From positions 1,798,001-1,862,000 of the forward strand of contig CP092781.1 of assembly GCA_022493055.1 (NCBI GenBank): a DNA stretch of 64,000 bases, read 5' to 3'. Position numbers and translations under genes: made by a program. Every line of letters starts with the position of its first letter. Position 1 is the stretch's first letter. This DNA is from Staphylococcus roterodami (GTDB lineage Bacteria > Bacillota > Bacilli > Staphylococcales > Staphylococcaceae). Positions 56,910-64,000 of this stretch are shown here, in pieces. Below the pieces are notes generated by a model that was not told where the DNA came from, made no database searches, and saw only the letters and a list, made by a program, of their open reading frames with translations.

Positions 56910-59895
56910 TTTTGTCACCACACCAATGCTTTTGAGTTTTAACAATTTCTTTTACAATAGATAAAACAAATGTTTCTTGATCCTTATCAATGCCAAATAT
57001 TCGATTGCAGCGCATATGAATTAAGCTACCAATAATCCTTGACCTTTTAGTAGTTAAAGGCTTTTTAAGCCCTTCATTTAAGTAACTTAAAATTTGATTG
57101 TCATTTTTTAAAAATCGATATATATTACTATAGTGTTTAGTCATATATTCAAAATTATTAGCAGGATTACATATAGTTACAAGTTCATTTTTAAAAGGTC
57201 TAATCTCTTTACTTTTAAATGATGTAGGTACATAGTTATTAACAATTTCCATACGCTCTTCATTCGAAATTGACAACATCTTAAATAAATACATTATTGA
57301 AATTGCAACAATAAATGGTCGCTCAAACTTAAAATCATTTTCAATAACATTGACAGCTAAATTCGTGTCATATTCAAAGAAAGATTCTATTTCATTAATC
57401 GTGTTCTTTCCACCATATCTAAAAAATTCTGGCTCGTATGATACAAATTCATAATCTGAAACTTCTGTCGTTTGTCGAACATGTGATAACCACTTCTTCA
57501 AGATGCTGTATATTTCTGCGTAATTTTCGTCATTCCTGTATAATCGCAACTTTAAAATGTCACCTTGTTTGATATAGCGCATTAAAAAATATTGATCAAT
57601 ATCGCCCCTATCTTTAAGATGTTTTACAAATGGATACAAATTATCGATGATAAATGTATTTTGTGAAGATTTTTCGATATAAATGTGTATTGCAAACCAT
57701 TCTTTGTCATATTCAATATCTGTATTTTTATATTTTGGAATTTCAATTTCAGGTCCACAATATGCAGTTTTTTTATAAATAGGTGTAACAATTTCATACA
57801 CATGGTCATTGTTTGATTGTGGTAAAAATGATTCTACTAAACGTACACGTTTATGCTTCTTATATTCTTTCATCAATAAATATCTATGATTGGTTAATGA
57901 TAAATTCAGGAGAATTTTGTTATCTCCATAAACTAAATTTACTATGTTGGGTATATTGAATTGTTCCTGATATTTCAAAAATTGTTGATCCCATTCTTCA
58001 TTTTTAGGTAAAGGTAATACCATCTCATTGATTTTCCAATATGCTGGTTTAAGAATGACATTTTTATATCTGATTCTTGGTGAATAACTAAATGAATCAA
58101 TACTCACATCATTCATAGGTTCAATGTATTTCACAGATTCCATTGAAATTTCTCTTAACAATCGATATAAATTACTTTCTTTTAAAAAGTTATACATATT
58201 ATTTGATTCAAATAGTACTCTTTTATTAAGTTGGCAAGAATATAAATATAACTTGTTAAAAGTAGCACCAACATAAATATCATCTAAGTTCAGTTCATGC
58301 TTTGAATCACTATAACTACTTCCTAAATTCAATGAATATTCGTATGAGTCATGATTAGTTAATACATTATGATTTCGTGGGTATTTCGGTACATTATTTA
58401 TAGAAATCATTTCTACATTGTCATCACGCATCATGTTCTGATAATAATGCGCTTTTTCATGTTCTAATTTATATAAAGTTTCAGAATCAACTAAATGATG
58501 AAATCGTCCAAATGTAGCACCAGCATTAAAAGACGCCGTTAAAGGACTAATTACAATGAGCTCATTATATTGATTATAATAATCTCCAATGTAAAGTTCA
58601 GCGTATACATCGGCGCTAATTGGTGCATGATAATTATTTATCGTGTTATCGTTAATCAATGATTCTACGTCATTTTCATTGATGACAATTTCTTCGTTGT
58701 TTCTCAAAGCATGCAAAAATTTTTGCTTTAGCATTACAATATTATTTTCGTCAGTTTGTTCTTCTTGAAAAATTGTTGTCCCAAAACCTGTTATATCTGA
58801 AATTAAATCTTTAACATTCACAAGTTGTTCAAATCCATATTTTTCAATAAAACGGTTGTGAAGATTTTTTAAATCTGTTAATCCGACATTATTTCTAGAT
58901 AAAAGCCACAATAAGTACGCTGCTTCGGATATATTTTTTGCTATATCTTGATGTAATTGATTGTTAATCATGTCAATTTTGGTATCAATTTGAAGATAAT
59001 TTTTACATTTGAATAGCGCCTTCATATGTTGAATAATGTCCTTATATAATTCCTCACCAAATCCAATTTCTGTTTTTTCATAAGCTGATACCAATATCTG
59101 GATTTCTCTAATTTTTTCTACAAAATCATCTTTATGTAAAGAAAGTTTATTTAAAATATAATTTAAATTATCACTATTTGATAACGGTGGTCTGATTGTT
59201 GAATATATAATTTCTTTCGAGACAAGATTATGAATATATGCTTTTACTTTAGAAATATCATTAATTTCAAATTCTTGATTTATCTTTTCAGCTAAATTTG
59301 AAAAAGTAATATTATTATGTGTCACAATTGTTTTAATGAACATGAGTAAATCACTATTTTTAATGGAAAAAGATGCGTCTTTATTGTTATTCAAATAAAT
59401 AGCACTTAGTTCATTTAAATATATTCGATCATTGATAATATGTGCTTTACTATTCCAAATAACTTTCAAATTTTGATAATATTCATCATTACTCTCAATA
59501 TAACTAATCAGTTTATACAACCATTCGCCATCGACTTTCACATATTTTTGAATACTATTTCCAACTTTAAGACGTGTTGGTTCATTTAAAAAATGACCCA
59601 AATTAATACCACTTAATAATCCAAATGGCGTTGGACGTGTTGACATTCTAATTAAATATTTTAATAAACTTTCTTTAGCATCTCTAACCTTCTTGTTATC
59701 GCCATCAAAATTTATTTCTTTTAAAGTACGATATAAATTAAATGTTGTTGTTAGTATAGATTCTTTCGTCTGAGCATTTAATTGTAAGTCGCTATATTTA
59801 ATGTGTTCAGTATTTAAAAATAAATTGAAAAACTCAACTGATAATAAAGGTGTTCTAATCATACAAATACTTGATGGTTCGTAAATAGTGTTCAT
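56902..59895 (-). CDS. bsaB: lantibiotic dehydratase BsaB
   Basis: A 997-residue class I LanB: an N-terminal glutamylation domain (to about 650; RMSTRPTPFGLLSGI is a hallmark) and a C-terminal elimination domain (about 710-990; FAIHIYIEK, FLMRYIKQGDILKLRLY). It uses glutamyl-tRNA to glutamylate Ser/Thr of the precursor and then eliminates to Dha/Dhb. The ATG at 59895 has GAGGTG seven bases upstream. Separated from bsaA by a small stem-loop that should reduce read-through. Confidence 0.95.
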   Translation of the reverse strand: MNTIYEPSSICMIRTPLLSVEFFNLFLNTEHIKYSDLQLNAQTKESILTTTFNLYRTLKEINFDGDNKKVRDAKESLLKYLIRMSTRPTPFGLLSGINLGHFLNEPTRLKVGNSIQKYVKVDGEWLYKLISYIESNDEYYQNLKVIWNSKAHIINDRIYLNELSAIYLNNNKDASFSIKNSDLLMFIKTIVTHNNITFSNLAEKINQEFEINDISKVKAYIHNLVSKEIIYSTIRPPLSNSDNLNYILNKLSLHKDDFVEKIREIQILVSAYEKTEIGFGEELYKDIIQHMKALFKCKNYLQIDTKIDMINNQLHQDIAKNISEAAYLLWLLSRNNVGLTDLKNLHNRFIEKYGFEQLVNVKDLISDITGFGTTIFQEEQTDENNIVMLKQKFLHALRNNEEIVINENDVESLINDNTINNYHAPISADVYAELYIGDYYNQYNELIVISPLTASFNAGATFGRFHHLVDSETLYKLEHEKAHYYQNMMRDDNVEMISINNVPKYPRNHNVLTNHDSYEYSLNLGSSYSDSKHELNLDDIYVGATFNKLYLYSCQLNKRVLFESNNMYNFLKESNLYRLLREISMESVKYIEPMNDVSIDSFSYSPRIRYKNVILKPAYWKINEMVLPLPKNEEWDQQFLKYQEQFNIPNIVNLVYGDNKILLNLSLTNHRYLLMKEYKKHKRVRLVESFLPQSNNDHVYEIVTPIYKKTAYCGPEIEIPKYKNTDIEYDKEWFAIHIYIEKSSQNTFIIDNLYPFVKHLKDRGDIDQYFLMRYIKQGDILKLRLYRNDENYAEIYSILKKWLSHVRQTTEVSDYEFVSYEPEFFRYGGKNTINEIESFFEYDTNLAVNVIENDFKFERPFIVAISIMYLFKMLSISNEERMEIVNNYVPTSFKSKEIRPFKNELVTICNPANNFEYMTKHYSNIYRFLKNDNQILSYLNEGLKKPLTTKRSRIIGSLIHMRCNRIFGIDKDQETFVLSIVKEIVKTQKHWCGDKND

Positions 59896-59924
59896 TTGTA
59901 AGCACCTCACATATTTGGATAGAC

Positions 59925-59950
59925 AAATAGAGCCCTTTCAGGCTCTATTT
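59925..59950 (-). terminator. partial terminator between bsaA and bsaB
   Basis: AAATAGAGCC pairs with GGCTCTATTT around CTTTCA. On the minus strand it ends ATTTGTC with only a short T run, the form expected for an attenuating stem that gives more bsaA than bsaB mRNA. Confidence 0.8.
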
Positions 59951-59959
59951 GCTGTAATC

Positions 59960-60103
59960 TTAACAGCAGAAGCTATTAAAACTACCCGTCTTAGCACAAC
60001 CAGGAGTACATAAACTATGACTTGTAATACGTTCGCCACCTGCTGAATCATTTGAGTTGTTATTCGCTTTAACTTGCACGTCTAAATCAAGAACTTTTTC
60101 CAT
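59960..60103 (-). CDS. bsaA2: lantibiotic precursor peptide BsaA2 (gallidermin-like)
   Basis: A 47-residue class I lantibiotic precursor. The leader (1-25) has the LDLDV motif in place of FNLD and ends GGER, the BsaP cleavage site. The 22-residue core begins ITSHSLCTPGCAKTGSF and ends NSFCC, differing from gallidermin/epidermin mainly at positions 2, 4-6 and near the end. Three Ser/Thr-Cys ring pairs and a C-terminal decarboxylated Cys are expected. AGGAGG before the ATG. Only one precursor gene is present, whereas some strains carry bsaA1 as well. Confidence 0.96.
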   Translation of the reverse strand: MEKVLDLDVQVKANNNSNDSAGGERITSHSLCTPGCAKTGSFNSFCC

Positions 60104-60125
60104 AGATAAAACCTCCTATTTAAAG

Positions 60126-60147
60126 TTGAAGTTAAGGCCCACTTCAA
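60126..60147. promoter_or_regulatory. inverted repeat in the bsaA leader
   Basis: TTGAAGT-TAAGGCCC-ACTTCAA, seven-base perfect arms, between the probable promoter (GATAAT as complement of 60155-60160; TTGATT at 60176-60181) and the bsaA ribosome site. Could be an operator or an mRNA 5' stem. Confidence 0.6.
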
Positions 60148-60181
60148 TTGTCATATTATCCCTTTTTACACAACAAATCAA

Positions 60182-60516
60182 TAAATTATATAATTTTATT
60201 TTGTGAATTTTTTGTAAACACTTATTTATTTAGTAATACTATTTTGATTATTAGATTTTTGTGTTTTTTTATTACTATTTATTTTCACTAATAATTTTAC
60301 ATCTAAGTATATAAATTTAAATTTACTGATGAATTTTTTAACAGATGAATCAATTTGTTTATATAAATACTTATGATAATTACGTCACTAATTTAATTGA
60401 TAGTATTGAGGGATTGAGTGAGATTACTTTGTAGATATTAATGTGTTTTTGATTTATTTAAACATATTTAAAAAATGAATATATGAAGTTACTTTAATGG
60501 TGAGGATATAAATATT
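60182..60516. other. AT-rich region upstream of bsaA
   Basis: No gene supported. No lanQ/lanR regulator or lanT transporter of the gallidermin type is encoded here or elsewhere in the window. Confidence 0.5.
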
Positions 60517-60741
60517 TCAATAACTTGATTGTCTTTTTAAAAAGCATTTTGTAAATGTCAATTTAAAAATGTACTTAGTTGATTGTATTGCAATTGACAA
60601 AATTATCTGCAAAGTATTTTTCTTCTTAGATGAATAACCTATTAAGCTATACGAATTGTCCGTGATTTTAACTACGTTTGAATGATGCAATATCCAATTC
60701 AAAATCACAAATACGACCTTTTTATCACTTCTATTAAACAT
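60517..60741 (-). CDS. doubtful small ORF
   Basis: 74 residues from MFNRSDKKVVFVILNWIL, with GAGAAGTG upstream. Basic and partly hydrophobic, matching no family I know. It lies between lukD and bsaA, a place where island fragments are common; it may be a remnant or chance frame. Confidence 0.25.
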   Translation of the reverse strand: MFNRSDKKVVFVILNWILHHSNVVKITDNSYSLIGYSSKKKNTLQIILSIAIQSTKYIFKLTFTKCFLKRQSSY

Positions 60742-60766
60742 CACTTCTCTATTTTTCCTATAAAAT

Positions 60767-60803
60767 AAGAGAACCATGCCGACTATGACATGGTTCTTCT
60801 TTC
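60767..60803. terminator. stem-loop after lukD
   Basis: AGAACCATG pairs with CATGGTTCT around an 11-base loop, with T-rich sequence on the plus-strand side. Confidence 0.65.
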
Positions 60804-60964
60804 AATCTTTTAATAAGTTTTTGTTTGGAAGTTTTTAAGTGTTTTTATATACGCAAATTTAGCCTTTAGAAAAAAGTATGTGACTACTTTATCATATAAA
60901 GTTGTAATTAAATTTTTATGTTAGTTCTTTAAATTCTGTTATTAACAATATCTATACCTAACAG

Positions 60965-61948
60965 TTATACTCCTGGATTAGTTTCTTTAGAATCTGTACC
61001 AATTAATTTAACAGTATGGTTTTGCCAATCAACTTCATAAGTAGATGTAAACGTAGCTATATTTTGACTTTTATAATTATTGCCAATCCAGTGTAATTGG
61101 TTCCATTGATTAGTATATCTATCCATTTCTCTTTGGTAAGTTACTTTGATTTTCGATTTTCTGGCATCATTCTGTTTGTGAGAAAGTACACCGATAAATT
61201 CTGGGTTAAAGTTTCCACGTGAAAGTATCGGCATTTGGTGTGTTGGCAAGAAGTTTTGACCTGCATTTGAGCTACTTTGTCTGCCACCTAAAAATAGTTC
61301 ATTGCCGTATGTTTGGTCGTAACTATCTCTACCATATGGCCCCCAACCGTTATTCATAATTTTGTGTGCCTCAACACCCCAGCCAATTGATTTATGATTT
61401 GTTTTTCTATCAATTGTTGTTCTATAGCTTTCTTGTTTATAATTGATAGTTTCAGAAAATGATTTTGATCCATTTCCTCCACCAGATAAACCATTTGATA
61501 TATTAATATCTCCACCATATGAATAACCTAATGTTTGTTGAACTTGGAATTCTTCGTTTTGATTTTTAGGAGCATAGTCAACAACATTTACAGAATCATT
61601 GGACTCTGAACTAACAGAAACATTATATTTTGCCCCCCAATAAAATTGTGAGTATTTGTAATCATTTGGATTCGGCTTTTTATAACCTGAATTAATATTC
61701 CCTGCAGCTTTAAGTACTAAAGTATCTTTATCATAACTTTTATCTTTAATGAAATTAAAAGTTAATATTTGAGATATATTCAATTTATCATTATCTGATG
61801 TTGCAGTCGTTTTGTATAAAGTGATTTTGTCATCTACTTTTTTCTCGCTTACTGGTGTTATGTGTTGTGCTGCATCAACTGTATTCGATAGTATAAGCAA
61901 TGCAATTGATGTTGCAATTGATGATTTGACTAATTTACTCATTTTCAT
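60965..61948 (-). CDS. lukD: leukocidin D, F component
   Basis: A 327-residue secreted beta-barrel pore-forming toxin subunit. Signal peptide to about AAA/Q27 (SNTVDA), then the leukocidin fold: [20 protein letters not shown], the glycine-rich stem [20 protein letters not shown] and the rim domain with [12 protein letters not shown]. It assembles with LukE into an octameric pore that kills leukocytes bearing CCR5 or CXCR1/2. The ATG lies one base after the lukE stop. Confidence 0.97.
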   Translation of the reverse strand: MKMSKLVKSSIATSIALLILSNTVDAAQHITPVSEKKVDDKITLYKTTATSDNDKLNISQILTFNFIKDKSYDKDTLVLKAAGNINSGYKKPNPNDYKYSQFYWGAKYNVSVSSESNDSVNVVDYAPKNQNEEFQVQQTLGYSYGGDINISNGLSGGGNGSKSFSETINYKQESYRTTIDRKTNHKSIGWGVEAHKIMNNGWGPYGRDSYDQTYGNELFLGGRQSSSNAGQNFLPTHQMPILSRGNFNPEFIGVLSHKQNDARKSKIKVTYQREMDRYTNQWNQLHWIGNNYKSQNIATFTSTYEVDWQNHTVKLIGTDSKETNPGV

Positions 61949-61949
61949 T

Positions 61950-62885
61950 TTAATTGTGTCCTTTCACTTTAATTTCATGTGTTTTCCAGTTAACTTCATA
62001 TCTAACTACAAAGTTTCTATTTACAAATGCATTATGCTTTCTTTCTGCGTAAATACCAGTTCTAGGGAATAAAGTCGCATATGAAATATCTAAGTTTCTA
62101 CCGTATGAAATTTCAAATTCACTCGTATCGCTTGAACCTTTTTCATGTGAGATTGTTGTTATAAAAGATGGGTTAAATCCACTTTGAATTAATGGAGGTA
62201 ATTGATTATCTGGGACAAAATAATCCCTTGCTGAACCTGATGGACCATTAGGAGTTTGTACGAATAAATATCTATCATGCGCAGATTTTTTACCATCAGG
62301 CATAACAAACTCGTTTGCTTTTACACCCCATTTAACAGATTTTGAGTTTTGTTTTTCTACTTCACTGACATAACTCTTTTGTGTATAACTAATTGTTTTA
62401 GAATAATTAAATGAGCCATTACCACCTAAAGATGGTGCTGATTGGAAATTACCACCAATGTTATATCCTAATGTCTGTCCAACATCAGTAGTTTCTATTT
62501 TATTTTTAGGTAAATAATTAATTACATTTGCATTTGGATCTTTAGTCGTCAGTCCTATATTATATTGGAAAGGCCAAATCATTCGTTTTGTTAACTCATA
62601 TCCACTACCCTTCACATCTGAAAATGAAGTTCTGGAATTGATAAAACCTTGCATTTTAACAATTAAAGCGTCTTTGTTATATTTTTTATCTTTTACAAAG
62701 TCGAATTGGACATTTTGAGTAACGCCCCATTTCTTACTACTTACATCCTCCGTACGTTTGATTACTTCAGCACCATCACCAATATTTTCAATATTAGTAT
62801 TCGCTCTAGATTCTTGAATCGGAGATGCTAAAGGTGCAATCAATCCAACTGACAAAGTTGCTGCTAACATTTTTTTCTTAAACAT
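61950..62885 (-). CDS. lukE: leukocidin E, S component
   Basis: A 311-residue secreted S-class leukocidin subunit that binds the receptor and starts pore assembly with LukD. Signal peptide ends at SRA, giving mature [20 protein letters not shown]. Stem sequence [19 protein letters not shown]; the rim ends [13 protein letters not shown] ([15 protein letters not shown]). The ATG at 62885 is chosen; a GTG three codons earlier overlaps the weak site. First gene of the operon; SaeR-type sites lie upstream. Confidence 0.97.
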   Translation of the reverse strand: MFKKKMLAATLSVGLIAPLASPIQESRANTNIENIGDGAEVIKRTEDVSSKKWGVTQNVQFDFVKDKKYNKDALIVKMQGFINSRTSFSDVKGSGYELTKRMIWPFQYNIGLTTKDPNANVINYLPKNKIETTDVGQTLGYNIGGNFQSAPSLGGNGSFNYSKTISYTQKSYVSEVEKQNSKSVKWGVKANEFVMPDGKKSAHDRYLFVQTPNGPSGSARDYFVPDNQLPPLIQSGFNPSFITTISHEKGSSDTSEFEISYGRNLDISYATLFPRTGIYAERKHNAFVNRNFVVRYEVNWKTHEIKVKGHN

Positions 62886-62955
62886 AAGTTTCACTTTCTT
62901 TCTATATAAATTTTTAATACAAATTTATTTTAGATTATTTCACTAATTTATAAAA

Positions 62956-62971
62956 TTAACTGATTATTAAA
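62956..62971 (-). promoter_or_regulatory. SaeR-like site proximal to lukE
   Basis: On the minus strand TTTAATAATCAGTTAA: GTTAAN6GTTAA with one mismatch, 71 bases before the lukE start. An AATAAT -10 candidate follows about 20 bases downstream. Confidence 0.6.
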
Positions 62972-63632
62972 AACTACATAGATGTAAAATGTTAAAAAAA
63001 TAGAATTTATCAATTGAAATCTTTCAAATCCGTCCATTGATATGAAATTCTATGAATTTTTATCTTTTAAGTTACGTATTCGAAAAACACAATAAAGTTA
63101 ACACGTATCAACTCTTTTGCTTACAAATTCATTACGAACTTAAATTATATTTTTAAAAATAAAGTTTGTATTTGAACAAATAATATGAAGTTTAATTGAA
63201 AATTAACTGATTATTAACTTTTGTCGTTAAGTGGAAATGATTACTTTTTACTGATTTGTATTAGGATAAAAATATCTATTAATGTCCATTTGGATAAACA
63301 TTTACATTTTTGTTAATCATTCTAATACTAATATCATTAGGATTGAAAAATAATGTAACTAAAAACACTAGATTAAAAAAGTATTTTTTTATTAGGATCT
63401 TAATCGTATAATAGAATTATTATTGAGAGTAAAAATACCAACAATGAGTAAAATATATTTAGAGAGAGTTGTAATAACTTTTTTGAAAGAGAAAAAATGA
63501 TTTAACAATTCTATCCAAGGAGTTAAAAGCAGTAAATTACTATAAAAAGTTAGAAATATACGGATATATCTCATTCGTTTATTAAATTTATATCCGTTAT
63601 TTAAAAATAATTCTATTATTGGAGGATGCAAA
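62972..63632. other. long intergenic region upstream of lukE
   Basis: About 660 AT-rich bases between divergent genes. Apart from the distal SaeR-type site I see only short A/T tracts and no supported gene; a 105-residue minus-strand frame at 63392-63709 overlaps the plus-strand gene start and looks like chance. Confidence 0.5.
63203..63218 (-). promoter_or_regulatory. perfect SaeR-type site distal to lukE
   Basis: On the minus strand GTTAATAATCAGTTAA, a perfect GTTAAN6GTTAA, with the same spacer as the proximal site. 318 bases before lukE. Confidence 0.75.
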
Positions 63633-64000
63633 ATGGAAACAGAATTATATAAAAGCCTATTACATAAAATAAAGATTTTCGAAAATAATGTAATAAATAT
63701 ACCTATCATTGGAGAACAAACAAAACATAAGTTATTTCATATGATAAATGATAAAGAAAAATTCACTCTAATAATTAACAAAGGTGGTCGTAGAAACCCA
63801 CTAAACCTAACTATTTTGCTAAGAAGTAATGATTATAACTCTAACATGATTAGGTTCGACGTTAATGGTAGCGATCATGCAAATCCACCTAATAACGAAA
63901 GAATACCTACACCACATATACACATTTATACTGAAGAATATAATAATGGTGGAATTGCAATCCCTTTAAAAGACATTGAAGATTTAGAATTAACAGATGA
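63633..64000 (+). CDS. unrecognised protein, cut by window end
   Basis: 122 visible residues starting METELYKSLLHKIKIFENNV, with GGAGG seven bases before the ATG. A middle part KFTLIINKGGRRNPLNLTIL and a histidine cluster TPHIHIYTEEYNNGG are distinctive. It resembles small accessory-element proteins (possibly the DUF6978 family), but I cannot confirm this. Base composition and position suggest an island gene. Confidence 0.6.
   Translation, partial: METELYKSLLHKIKIFENNVINIPIIGEQTKHKLFHMINDKEKFTLIINKGGRRNPLNLTILLRSNDYNSNMIRFDVNGSDHANPPNNERIPTPHIHIYTEEYNNGGIAIPLKDIEDLELTD

Noticed and set aside
63392..63709. 105-residue minus-strand frame upstream of lukE
   Set aside because: Overlaps the well-initiated plus-strand gene at 63633, has no ribosome site and is hydrophobic by AT richness.

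Overview
The window is a low-GC Firmicute chromosome segment that I read as Staphylococcus aureus. It carries rot, sigS, sagB, lukE/lukD, hysA, the Sau1-type hsdM/hsdS pair, the bsa lantibiotic operon and the SprA1/PepA1 toxin RNA. Recognition rests on remembered family sequences, not on database searches.

Layout. 1-38465 is mostly conserved core: the 5' part of leuS behind a T-box leader, an MFS transporter, a radical-SAM/methyltransferase pair, rot, an alpha/beta hydrolase whose nucleophile serine is absent, proline dehydrogenase with a cre box, and an internally deleted IS1182-like element. Then come ribDE-BA-H behind an FMN riboswitch, a dinucleotide-binding oxidoreductase, a tiny membrane-peptide gene, arsR-arsB with a decayed arsC, sagB, sigS with a comK-like gene, and two adjacent CPBP proteases. 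These are followed by transaldolase, crcB1/crcB2, a second IS1182-like remnant with a STAR-like repeat, an aldo/keto reductase, a NERD-like protein, and metK (SAM riboswitch) divergent from pckA. A NUDIX/hydrolase pair, yidD, menE-menC and a run of surface or lipoprotein genes complete this part.

From about 38770 to the right end the window is accessory and matches genomic island vSa-beta. It opens with a decayed IS3-family transposase and the SprA1/PepA1 type I toxin-antitoxin locus. Next are two DUF1433 membrane proteins, hyaluronate lyase, a third DUF1433 gene divergent from a TslA-like type VII lipase toxin with one helical partner gene, and a fourth, broken DUF1433 copy. After that come hsdS/hsdM, a secreted two-repeat protein of unknown function, the bsa operon (A-B-C-D-P-F-E-G) and lukE-lukD. 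The splA-F protease cluster often seen between hsdM and bsa is absent here. A partial unrecognised gene runs off the right edge.

How it works together. The accessory part is weaponry and defence: toxins against host cells (LukED), host matrix (HysA) and competing bacteria (Bsa lantibiotic, probable type VII lipase), plus restriction specificity and a type I toxin-antitoxin. SaeR-type sites (GTTAAN6GTTAA) lie upstream of lukE and of the unknown secreted gene, and a perfect cre palindrome lies just before the latter. This suggests joint virulence and nutritional control. Rot, a toxin repressor under RNAIII control, is encoded in the core part, and its leader shows three UUGGGA motifs.
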